Assembly: GCA_043739385.1 (NCBI GenBank)
Contig: JAYUED010000001.1
Coordinates: 124,001-188,000 of the forward strand
DNA from: Defluviibacillus sp043739385
GTDB taxonomy: Bacteria; Pseudomonadota; Gammaproteobacteria; Burkholderiales; Burkholderiaceae_C
Direction of reading: 5' to 3'
Length of the DNA: 64,000 nt
The notes under the pieces are model-generated. The model saw nothing but the letters and a program-made list of their open reading frames with translations. It searched no databases and was not told where the DNA came from. Numbering within the stretch: the first letter of the stretch is position 1; each line of letters starts with the position of its first letter. A program made the translations under genes and the position numbers. Positions 44,456-52,152 of this stretch are shown piece after piece.

Positions 44456-45589
44456 TCAATCTCCTGACAGCAGTGCATCTATCTCCGTGGCGCTGAAACC
44501 TACTTTGCGCAGGATGTCTGCACTGTGTTGACCCCGTCCGGGCACATCGGCAATAGGTGCTGTTGGCGTGCCGGAGAAGCGCGGCGCTGGAGCGGCCTGC
44601 AAGACGCCGTTGTGATGCGCGTAAATGCCGCGTGCGGCCATGTGTGGATGCATCATCGCCTCGGGTGGCGTCAGCACTGGCGCAAAACAGGCGTCGCTGC
44701 CTTCCAGCAAATCGATCCAGTACTGACGGGGTTGTGTCGCAAACAACGCAGTCATTCGTGCCCGCAGCGGCCCCCAACAGCGCGAATCGTATGGTTTCTG
44801 GAAATCCGGGTCATCGCTCAATCCCAATCTCTTGAACAGCAATGCATTGAACTGTGGCTCCAGTGCCTGGATGCTGACGAAATGACCATCTGCGCAGACA
44901 AAAGCGCCTGACCAGTGGGGTCCGTCAAGCATGCCCTGTCCGCGCTCAAAGGGCTGTTGTCCGGCAGCATGGGCCGACAGCAGCAAGTTCATCATGTTGG
45001 CACTGCCATCAACAATGGCCGCATCTACCACTTGGCCCGTTCCGCCGTTGCGTACGTTGAGCATACCGGCCAGAAGTCCCATTGCCAGATAGAGTGCACC
45101 GCCGCCAAGGTCGCCGATCAGCGTGGCCGGTACGGCGGGAGGACGACCGGGTTCGCCGCCAAACCACAATGCACCGGACAGCGCGATGTAGTTGAGGTCA
45201 TGGCCCGCAGCGTGCGAAAGCGGGCCTTGCTGGCCCCAGCCCGTCATGCGACCGTAGACCAACTTAGGGTTGCGCGCCAGACAGACATCGGGGCCCAAAC
45301 CGAGTCGTTCCATCACGCCGGGGCGCATGCCTTCGATCAATGCATCGGCGGTGTCGATCAAGCGCAGCACAGCGGCAACCGAAGCCGGGTCTTTCAGGTC
45401 GAGGGCGAGCGAGCGCTTGCCCCGGTTCGTGATGGTGGTTTTGTCAGCATCAAGAAGGGCGTTACCTTTGCCTCCGACACGCTCGACCAGGATGACTTCG
45501 GCGCCCATGTCGGCTAACAACATGCCGCAGAACGGCGCCGGCCCGATACCTGCGATTTCAACAATACGGAATCCGTCCAGAACGCCCAT
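44456..45589 (-). CDS. Alpha-methylacyl-CoA racemase-like CaiB/BaiF (family III) protein
   Basis: A CaiB/BaiF-fold protein of 377 residues. Alpha-methylacyl-CoA racemases epimerise 2-methylacyl-CoAs so that S-specific acyl-CoA dehydrogenases can act. The two racemase catalytic residues appear at the expected spacing: H130 (AAGHDLNYIALSGAL) and D160 (IGDLGGGALYLAMG), matching H126/D156 of the mycobacterial enzyme. RMTGWGQQGPL and IEGMRPGVMERLGLGPD are further signatures. A CoA-transferase role is the alternative, but the His/Asp pair favours racemisation. It is the last gene of the sulfatase operon. Confidence 0.85.
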   Translation of the reverse strand: MGVLDGFRIVEIAGIGPAPFCGMLLADMGAEVILVERVGGKGNALLDADKTTITNRGKRSLALDLKDPASVAAVLRLIDTADALIEGMRPGVMERLGLGPDVCLARNPKLVYGRMTGWGQQGPLSHAAGHDLNYIALSGALWFGGEPGRPPAVPATLIGDLGGGALYLAMGLLAGMLNVRNGGTGQVVDAAIVDGSANMMNLLLSAHAAGQQPFERGQGMLDGPHWSGAFVCADGHFVSIQALEPQFNALLFKRLGLSDDPDFQKPYDSRCWGPLRARMTALFATQPRQYWIDLLEGSDACFAPVLTPPEAMMHPHMAARGIYAHHNGVLQAAPAPRFSGTPTAPIADVPGRGQHSADILRKVGFSATEIDALLSGD

Positions 45590-45615
45590 AGCTGTACTCT
45601 CTCAATCGAATGAAT

Positions 45616-45879
45616 TTATGAATTTTTTTGCTGTGCGTTGGCAAGCGGCTTCCAGTGCAGAACACCAAACAGCATCGTCAACAACACACTGTAAGCCAGT
45701 GCGCCCGGGTAGAGGCCGATATACCGCCAGAAGATCGCCAACTCCAGCGCGTGGGCAACGAGGAATAGGGCCGCTATGGCTGGCAACGCAGTGGATGCCC
45801 AGCCAGACAGCAGCCCGACCAGCGCCGCGATGGCCAGCGCGTAGATCGCGAGAGCGATTACTTTCAGTAACGGCAACAT
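45616..45879 (-). CDS. Small membrane protein, DUF1145-like
   Basis: An 87-residue protein of three to four hydrophobic segments. The central FLVAHALELAIFWRYIG and the late LLTMLFGVLHWKPL resemble DUF1145 proteins. The function is unknown. It lies nine bases after the GMC dehydrogenase and 26 bases before the racemase gene, so it is part of the sulfatase operon; a membrane anchor or electron-transfer partner for the dehydrogenase is conceivable but unsupported. Confidence 0.65.
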   Translation of the reverse strand: MLPLLKVIALAIYALAIAALVGLLSGWASTALPAIAALFLVAHALELAIFWRYIGLYPGALAYSVLLTMLFGVLHWKPLANAQQKNS

Positions 45880-45888
45880 GGCGTTCCC

Positions 45889-47535
45889 TTAAGCCAACGC
45901 GCCAGCAAGTGCACTCTCTCGGGCTGATGCTTTGATCATGTCCGCAGCCTTTTCCGCGATCATGATGGTCGGCGCATTGGTGTTGCCGGAGACGATGTCC
46001 GGCATGATCGAGGCGTCGACCACGCGCAGGCCTTTTATGCCCTTGACGCGCAACTGAGCGTCGACCACGTCCATCGGCCCGTTGCCCATGCGGCAGGTGC
46101 CGACAGGGTGGTAGGCGCAGTCCGCATTGTTTCGGACAAAAGCTTCGATCTCCTTGTCAGTGAGTGCTGCGGCTGAGTTTTTGGACTCGCGCCCACCCAG
46201 ACTGGCCAAGGCAGGCTGCTGAGTGATTTTTCGGATCAGTTTGAAGCCGCGCACCAAGCGATCTACATCGTCCTGCTCGGACAGGAAGTTGGTGTCGATG
46301 AGTGGAGGAGCCATCGGATCGGCGCTGGCCAGAGACACGCAGCCAACCGACTTGGGGCGCAGCAGGCCATCGTGTACCGAGTAGCCCTTGCCGATCAATA
46401 TTTTCCGGCCATGGTCCATCAGCTTGGCGATGACAAAAACGATCTGTAAGTCCGGCGTGGCTTCGTCCGGCGACGACTTGATGAAGCCGGTGCCTTCGGC
46501 CAGATTACTCGTCAACTGGCCACTACGGCGCTTGCCCCACGAGAACATGCTTTTGAGGATTTCCCAGGATCCCGCCAGTGAAATGCCGACCAAACCGCGT
46601 TGCGAAGCGCTGGAATTGCCTGCCTCGTAACTGTGCACTACATCAATATGGTCTTGCAGATTCTGGCCAACGCCTGGTGCGTCGAGCACCACCGGAATGC
46701 GGTACTGGCGCAATGTGGCCGCCGGCCCGATGCCTGACAGCATGAGTACCTGCGGCGACTGGAGGGCGCCTGCGCAGAGCAGCACTTCACGGTCGGCATG
46801 CACCTGTTGGGTGGCTCCACTGGCGTCGCGGTACTCCACTCCAACAGCGCGGTTGCCCCTCATCAGGATACGCGTGGTGTGCGCTTTGGTAATCACTGTC
46901 AGATTTGGACGGTCGAGATTCGGTGTCAGATAGCCCTTGGCTGTGCTGCAACGTTCACCGTTCTTTTGCGTGACCTGCGTCAGGCCAACCCCCAATTGGT
47001 GTTCGCCATTGAAGTCATGATTTCGGTGATGCCCAGCCTGCATGCCAGCTTTGACAAACGCCTTCACATACGGGCTGGGATCCAGTACCTCAGCCACGTT
47101 AAGCGGCCCACCGGCGCCGTGGTATTGGCTCTCACCCCAGCGCTCGTTGTTTTCCGCTTTCTTGAAATACGGCAGCACGTCCGCGTAACCCCAGCCCGCG
47201 TTGCCTGCTTCGGCCCAACGGTCGTAGTCTGTGCGATCGCCGCGGATGTACATCATTCCGTTGATGGAGCTTGACCCACCCAGCGCCTTGCCGCGTGGTT
47301 GGTAGCCGATACGACGGTTCAGCCCTTTGTTAGGCTTGGTTTTGAAGGCCCAGTTGTACAGCGGGTAGGGGATCAACAGGGCAATGCCCGCCGGACATTG
47401 AATTAACGCGCTGGTGTCGGGGCCACCGGCCTCCAGCAGTACCACGTTGACACTCTGGTCTTCGCTTAACCGCGCAGCCAGCACACATCCCGCAGAACCA
47501 CCACCGATGACGATGTAATTAGTTATGTTGTTCAT
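45889..47535 (-). CDS. GMC family alcohol dehydrogenase (choline-dehydrogenase-like)
   Basis: An FAD-dependent GMC oxidoreductase of 548 residues. The ADP-binding loop is IVIGGGSAGCVLAARL, the GMC signature is GKALGGSSSINGMMYIRG, and the C-terminal catalytic region is CAYHPVGTCRMG and SGNTNAPTIMIAEKAADMI. There is no signal peptide, so it is cytoplasmic or membrane-associated. The ATG at 47535 overlaps the sulfatase stop by four bases; the longer frame to 47661 is rejected. Relatives oxidise choline, alkanols or polyethylene glycol. Coupling to the sulfatase suggests it oxidises the alcohol released by desulfation. Confidence 0.92.
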   Translation of the reverse strand: MNNITNYIVIGGGSAGCVLAARLSEDQSVNVVLLEAGGPDTSALIQCPAGIALLIPYPLYNWAFKTKPNKGLNRRIGYQPRGKALGGSSSINGMMYIRGDRTDYDRWAEAGNAGWGYADVLPYFKKAENNERWGESQYHGAGGPLNVAEVLDPSPYVKAFVKAGMQAGHHRNHDFNGEHQLGVGLTQVTQKNGERCSTAKGYLTPNLDRPNLTVITKAHTTRILMRGNRAVGVEYRDASGATQQVHADREVLLCAGALQSPQVLMLSGIGPAATLRQYRIPVVLDAPGVGQNLQDHIDVVHSYEAGNSSASQRGLVGISLAGSWEILKSMFSWGKRRSGQLTSNLAEGTGFIKSSPDEATPDLQIVFVIAKLMDHGRKILIGKGYSVHDGLLRPKSVGCVSLASADPMAPPLIDTNFLSEQDDVDRLVRGFKLIRKITQQPALASLGGRESKNSAAALTDKEIEAFVRNNADCAYHPVGTCRMGNGPMDVVDAQLRVKGIKGLRVVDASIMPDIVSGNTNAPTIMIAEKAADMIKASARESALAGALA

Positions 47536-49862
47536 ACGTATTTGATGTGTACTTCGCCGAGTTGGCCGTTGAATCGGAAAGGAGCACGGTCGTAGTAGTC
47601 GAGCGACACCGGTGAACCCAGGTCGATGCCTACATTGAAGGACTCGCTGGCCGTGAAGCACAGCGGTGCGGTGAACGGCGTAGTGCCGCGCGCCACTTCA
47701 GTGCCGTCAACGCGGATCACGAAGGTGGCTGGCGTACCGGGGTTAGGCCCACCGCGGATCGTTTCCAGTTCCAGCTTGTGCTTGCCAGCCGGCACGATGT
47801 TGGGACTAAGCAATTTGGTGCGTGCCAGTCCGAGGCTGTTGTATTCGAAGTGGACATGACCATGGTCCATGTACAGCACCAGTCCACCTGCCACGCCACC
47901 CAAAGCGTAGATTACGCCACTGGCTTCGGCTGGCATATCCACCTCAACGGTCACAAGGCTGTTACGGTCGCGTAGATTTGGGGCACAGAATTCGGGCAGT
48001 CGCGTCACAGCGCTGTTGAAATGCCATTCGGTCTGCGAAGTGCCTATGCGTGCGCTTGGATTGAGCAAGGGGCCCAGGCCAGCGCCGATCGGGTACACGT
48101 TGTTGGCACGCGCCTCGATATCGAACAAATGTTTGAGTTCTGCCAGCTTCTCAGGGAATTCCTTCGACACATCGCTAGCTTGCGAATAGTCGCCATCGAG
48201 CTTGTACAGCGCCCACACATCTTCTTCAGGATTCCAGTTGGCATAAGCCGCTGCCGTGGCCGATAGCCAAGGCAGGCGCGGGCCGAACACGGAGGCCATC
48301 CAGCCATCGGCATAGATGCCGCGGCTGCCAAAAATCTCGAAATACTGATGCCGTTTGCGGGTCGGCGCCTCTGCGTCGCCGAAGGTGTAAGCCAAACTGG
48401 CGCCGTCGAGTGGATCCTGCTTGAAGCCGTTGACCGATTCGGGCGGCGTGATGCCGATCACTTCATAGATGGTCGGCGCGATGTCGTTGACGTGGTGAAA
48501 CTGTCCGCGCACTTTGGCGTCAACCGCGATACCGTTGGGCCACGAGATGGCCATTGGCACCCGCGTGCCACCGAAATATCCGGCCACCAGCTTGGTTCCT
48601 TGGAACGGACTTTCCCCGGCCCAGGCCCAGCCAGCGTGGTACATGTTGGCGACCTTCGGGCCACCCAGTGCGGCGAGGCCGCCGTACTGCGCATCGAGAA
48701 TTTTCATCTGCTGAGAGAACGGAATTGGGATGCCACTGATCGACGAGATCTCGTTGATGGTGCCGCCCGCGCCTTCAGCAGACGCACCGTTGTCGGACAG
48801 CACATAGAAGATCAGCGTGTTGTCGCGCAGACCGAGTCGTTCTAGCTCGCTCACGACCTTCCCGGCCTGCACATCGGCGTGCTCTAGGAATCCGGCGTAG
48901 ACCTCCATCAAGCGCGCTTGGTATTTCTGTTCTTCGGCCGGCAAGCTCTCCCATGCGACCAGTGTGTCGGGGCGGGGCGTCAGCTGGCTGTCGGCAGGAA
49001 TCCACCCCATGGCCTTCTGACGTCTAAATGCCTCCTCGCGGTACACATCCCAACCGCCGTCGAACTTGCACTTGTACTTGTCCGACCACTCCTGAAAGAC
49101 CTGGTGCGGCCCATGCACGGCACCTGGTGCCCAGTACATCAGGAAAGGTTTTTCCGGTGCGATGGCGTGCTGCTCGCGCAACCACGCGGTCGCCTGATTC
49201 GCCAAGTCTTCGCTGAGGTGATACGTCGGATCGTTCGGTGGCTCAATCGGCGTGGTACCCCGGTACAGGCTGGGGTGGTACTGCGATGTTTCGGCGGCGA
49301 TGAAGCCATAGAAGTGGTCGAAGCCGCAGCCGGTCGGCCAGCGATCGAAGGGGCCGGCAGCCGATGTGTGCAGTGCCGGCGTGTTGTGCCACTTGCCAAA
49401 GGCCGCAGTACCGTAGCCATAGTGTTTGAGCACTTCAGGAACAGTAGCCGAGGTCTTAGGGATTTCTCCCGTGTAGCCGTCGAAATCGCTTGCGAATTCG
49501 GTGATGGTGCCGGACTCGACGCGATGGTGGTTGCGCCCGGTCAGCAGCGAAGCCCGCGTGGCTGAACTGATGGCTGTCGTATGGAAAGCGTTGTAGCGCA
49601 CGCCGCTGTCGGCAATGCGGCTGAGCGTGGGCGTATGAATAGCACCGCCGACGGTGTCCGCATGAGCAAAGCCCACATCGTCCAGCATGATGATGAGAAC
49701 GTTGGGCGCACCAGGACGGAGCCGAGACTCATTTTTGCGCCATTGATGGGTTGATGCGGCTAGATTAGAGGCTGCTACGCTGGCGGTGGGTGTTTTCCGG
49801 AAAGGCAGGTTTGGAAAATCGTCTTCCGGTTTAGTGGCTTCGATAATTATTTTTGGGTTCAT
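47532..49862 (-). CDS. Type I (formylglycine) sulfatase, Ser-type, cytoplasmic
   Basis: An alkaline-phosphatase-superfamily sulfatase of 776 residues. Metal ligands appear in IIMLDDVGFAH and VLSDNGAS, with the FGKWHNTP and GAVHGPH active-site segments. The modification site is S99-S-A-T-R103, followed by ASLLTGR: a Ser-type variant with Ala at the usual proline position. Such sites are served by radical SAM maturases, and one is encoded in this island. There is no signal peptide, so the ester must enter the cell. The C-terminal ~200 residues form a beta-rich extension. It leads the operon with the GMC dehydrogenase. Confidence 0.95.
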   Translation of the reverse strand: MNPKIIIEATKPEDDFPNLPFRKTPTASVAASNLAASTHQWRKNESRLRPGAPNVLIIMLDDVGFAHADTVGGAIHTPTLSRIADSGVRYNAFHTTAISSATRASLLTGRNHHRVESGTITEFASDFDGYTGEIPKTSATVPEVLKHYGYGTAAFGKWHNTPALHTSAAGPFDRWPTGCGFDHFYGFIAAETSQYHPSLYRGTTPIEPPNDPTYHLSEDLANQATAWLREQHAIAPEKPFLMYWAPGAVHGPHQVFQEWSDKYKCKFDGGWDVYREEAFRRQKAMGWIPADSQLTPRPDTLVAWESLPAEEQKYQARLMEVYAGFLEHADVQAGKVVSELERLGLRDNTLIFYVLSDNGASAEGAGGTINEISSISGIPIPFSQQMKILDAQYGGLAALGGPKVANMYHAGWAWAGESPFQGTKLVAGYFGGTRVPMAISWPNGIAVDAKVRGQFHHVNDIAPTIYEVIGITPPESVNGFKQDPLDGASLAYTFGDAEAPTRKRHQYFEIFGSRGIYADGWMASVFGPRLPWLSATAAAYANWNPEEDVWALYKLDGDYSQASDVSKEFPEKLAELKHLFDIEARANNVYPIGAGLGPLLNPSARIGTSQTEWHFNSAVTRLPEFCAPNLRDRNSLVTVEVDMPAEASGVIYALGGVAGGLVLYMDHGHVHFEYNSLGLARTKLLSPNIVPAGKHKLELETIRGGPNPGTPATFVIRVDGTEVARGTTPFTAPLCFTASESFNVGIDLGSPVSLDYYDRAPFRFNGQLGEVHIKYV

Positions 49863-49941
49863 CAGAGTCTCCAGAGAAGGAACTGTCCGTTTTTTAAGGC
49901 GCTGTCGGGCGGCACCTTCCTAACAAATCAGTATGAAGACG

Positions 49942-50001
49942 ATTCTAGAAATGGGGTCTGTGCGAGGCCAGTCTTTGAAGTCAATTCAATGGTCTGGCGA
50001 G
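49942..50001 (-). promoter_or_regulatory. Shared 35-bp activator element plus -10, copy 3 (sulfatase operon)
   Basis: On the minus strand (50001 to 49967) the element reads CTCGCCAGACCA, five bases, then TTGACTTCAAAGACTGGC. It is more diverged, matching copy 1 at 21 of 30 non-spacer positions, including the GCCAGAC and CAAxGAC cores. TAGAAT (49947-49942, five of six to consensus) again starts exactly 19 bp after the element. The sulfatase ATG is 104 bp away, so the leader is longer here. Confidence 0.6.
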
Positions 50002-50060
50002 GTGCTGCTGTGCTGTGACCATCACGAAATAGCTTGCCCGAGTAGAGTTGCAGAGCAAAA

Positions 50061-50078
50061 ACAGTTCCTCAGACAGTT
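50061..50078 (+). promoter_or_regulatory. ACAGTT direct repeats before the AraC gene
   Basis: ACAGTT occurs at 50061 and again at 50073, 12 bp apart. An inverted copy of the first (AGGAACTGT, 49878-49886) lies next to the sulfatase start. They could be operators for the AraC protein's own promoter or a DNA-loop site. The evidence is weak. Confidence 0.3.
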
Positions 50079-50106
50079 ACTATTTGTTGGCCGCTAGCGG
50101 TGCTTC

Positions 50107-51168
50107 ATGCCAAAATCAAATTCTTCCATGTCAACGACATCCCCCAACATGACTGCCAGCGATGAACCCACCACAATAGGTGGCTACGTGCTGGCGATTG
50201 CTAAGGCTCTTGATTACAGCGGAGTGGACAGCTCCCGTATCTTGCAAGCGGTCGGCATTTCACTGGAACTGACCAATGATCCGATGAGTCGATTGCCCGT
50301 TGCGACCCTTACCAAGCTCTACCGTGCGTGTGTCGAAGTGACATGCAATCCTTGCTTCGGCTTAACTGTTGCCCGGTTTATTCATGTCTCCAACCTTCAC
50401 GCGCTGGGCTATGCACTGGCAGCGAGCACGACGCTGATGGAGTTTTGCCGGCGACTGGCACGTTACTTCAGGCTAGCTTCCCAAACCGCCGAGATTGTCA
50501 TTACAGCAGTGGATGGAGAGGTCACGCTGCAGGTAAGGTTGCTAGCGGATGTCAGTGCTGAGACGGAAGATGCGTTCATGGGATTCGTGGTGCTTGCCAT
50601 GCGGCAACTTTATAAGGCTGATTTCAATCCCTTGCACACCGCATTTCGGCATGCGGCGCCGCCCTCAGGCATTCGGCCTTACGAAGTGCTGTTCCGCTCT
50701 CCGGTTAGCTTCTCTCAGGCGGCGCCCTCGCTGCGCTTTCCCCAGTCCGCTCTCGAGCAACCGCTTGCCGGTGCTTGCTCTGATTTGGCACAACTCAACG
50801 ACAACATTGCCACAAGCTATATCGCCCGCCTGGATAAAAACGATATCGTGACCGCAGTGCGCCAGAGAATCATCGAGTTCCTGCCTAGTGGTGAATGCTC
50901 CCGAAAGGAGGTAGCTAGTGTGATGTGCATGAGTCCTGCTACCTTGCAGTTCAAGCTGGCACAACGCAATACAAACTTTCATGACTTGTTTGACAGCATT
51001 CGCAAGGAATTGGCTCTGAGCTACGTGAAGCAGTCTTCCTTGTCGATCACCGAAATCACCTATCTGCTTGGGTTTAGCGACACCAGTAATTTCACCCGCG
51101 CTTTCAAGCGCTGGGAAGGCGTTTCGCCCAGCGACTTTCGAAGCGGTGCTGCATCATTCGCGGTTTGA
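50107..51168 (+). CDS. AraC family transcriptional regulator
   Basis: A 353-residue regulator with an N-terminal arabinose-binding-like sensing domain of the ArgR/OruR type (about residues 25-210) and a C-terminal double helix-turn-helix (LSITEITYLLGFSDTSNF, then TRAFKRWEGVSPSDFR). It is divergent from the sulfatase operon at the edge of the island. It is the best candidate to bind the 35-bp element in three island promoters: the GAC cores of that element are 21 bp apart, a spacing typical of AraC-type half-sites. That link is an inference. Confidence 0.92.
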   Translation: MPKSNSSMSTTSPNMTASDEPTTIGGYVLAIAKALDYSGVDSSRILQAVGISLELTNDPMSRLPVATLTKLYRACVEVTCNPCFGLTVARFIHVSNLHALGYALAASTTLMEFCRRLARYFRLASQTAEIVITAVDGEVTLQVRLLADVSAETEDAFMGFVVLAMRQLYKADFNPLHTAFRHAAPPSGIRPYEVLFRSPVSFSQAAPSLRFPQSALEQPLAGACSDLAQLNDNIATSYIARLDKNDIVTAVRQRIIEFLPSGECSRKEVASVMCMSPATLQFKLAQRNTNFHDLFDSIRKELALSYVKQSSLSITEITYLLGFSDTSNFTRAFKRWEGVSPSDFRSGAASFAV

Positions 51169-51209
51169 CCGTTTGACCGTTTGACCGCTTGAAATAGCCA
51201 CGATAAAAC
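51163..51209 (+). promoter_or_regulatory. GTTTGACC tandem repeats with candidate mla promoter
   Basis: Three tandem copies of GTTTGACC start at 51163, 51171 and 51179, the first overlapping the AraC stop. The last supplies TTGACC (51181-51186) as a -35, 17 bp before TAAAAC (51204-51209, four of six). The repeats give alternative -35 boxes 8 bp apart. It is a candidate promoter for mlaF onward. Confidence 0.4.
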
Positions 51210-51265
51210 GACAGTCAACCCCGGCCTGCCCTTCGGGGCTTGGGATAATCCCTTATCATTCAAAG

Positions 51266-51288
51266 AGCCGGACGCCCTCCGGCTTTTG
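51266..51288 (+). terminator. Hairpin with T-run just upstream of mlaF
   Basis: AGCCGGA (51266-51272) and TCCGGCT (51278-51284) form a perfect seven-pair stem with a CGCCC loop, followed by TTTT. It has the form of an intrinsic terminator for the AraC gene. The mlaF ATG is only a few bases further on, so transcription of mla must start very close by or read through. Confidence 0.65.
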
Positions 51289-51294
51289 TTTGCT

Positions 51295-52152
51295 ATGACC
51301 GATATATCTACCTCCCCACTCATCGAACTCAAAAACCTCAGTTTTGGCTACGGCTCGCGCCTTATCCTTGACGGGGTAACGCTGACCATCCCACGCGGCA
51401 AAGTCACTGCCTTAATGGGGGCGTCTGGCGGTGGGAAAACCACAGTGTTGCGTTTGATTGGTGGCCAAAACCGAGCACAAAAGGGTGAGTTGCTGCTGCA
51501 CGGTGCTATTGATCCGCTCACTGGCCAGGCCGCACCCACCCAAAACGTGGGTCAGCTCAACGCCCGTGATCTCTACGCTGCCCGTCGTCGTATGGGCATG
51601 CTGTTCCAGTTTGGCGCGCTGTTTACCGATTTGAGCGTGTTTGACAATGTGGCATTTCCGCTGCGCGAGCATTCCGATTTGTCTGAAGCGCTGATTCGCG
51701 ACATCGTGCTGATGAAGCTCAATGCCGTGGGACTGCGTGGTGCACGCGATTTGATGCCCAGCGAAATATCTGGTGGTATGGCCCGCCGCGTCGCTTTGGC
51801 ACGCTCCATTGCACTTGACCCGGAGTTGGTGATGTACGACGAACCCTTTGCCGGGCTAGACCCTATTTCGCTCGGTACCGCCGCCCGCTTGATTCGCCAG
51901 CTAAACGACGCCATGGGCCTCACCAGCATCATTGTTTCGCATGACTTGGAAGAAACCTTCCGCATTGCGGATCAGGTGATCGTGTTGGCAAACGGAAAAA
52001 TCGCGGCACAAGGCACGCCGGAGTCGGTACGCAACAGTACGGATCCTTTGGTGCACCAGTTCGTCAATGCGTTGCCCGAAGGCCCTGTACGTTTTCACTA
52101 CCCAGGGCCTACGGTGGCGCAAGATTTTGGCTCTGACCAGGCGACATCATGA
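51295..52152 (+). CDS. mlaF: Phospholipid ABC transporter ATP-binding protein MlaF
   Basis: MlaF powers the MlaFEDB complex that moves phospholipids between the inner membrane and MlaC to keep outer-membrane asymmetry. Walker A is GASGGGKTT, the signature SGGMARRVALARS, Walker B LVMYDEPFAGLD and the switch histidine SHD. About 285 residues. The ATG at 51295 is chosen over an upstream TTG at 51286. Its stop overlaps mlaE (ATGA). A terminator-like hairpin lies directly before the start. Confidence 0.95.
   Translation: MTDISTSPLIELKNLSFGYGSRLILDGVTLTIPRGKVTALMGASGGGKTTVLRLIGGQNRAQKGELLLHGAIDPLTGQAAPTQNVGQLNARDLYAARRRMGMLFQFGALFTDLSVFDNVAFPLREHSDLSEALIRDIVLMKLNAVGLRGARDLMPSEISGGMARRVALARSIALDPELVMYDEPFAGLDPISLGTAARLIRQLNDAMGLTSIIVSHDLEETFRIADQVIVLANGKIAAQGTPESVRNSTDPLVHQFVNALPEGPVRFHYPGPTVAQDFGSDQATS

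Noticed and set aside
28876..51262. Identical 11-mers CTTATCATTCA at 28876-28886 and 51252-51262, near both edges of the island, as possible att sites
   Set aside because: The left copy is explained by the -10 box of the DUF1302 promoter. There is no integrase, and an 11-bp match between two such regions can arise by chance.
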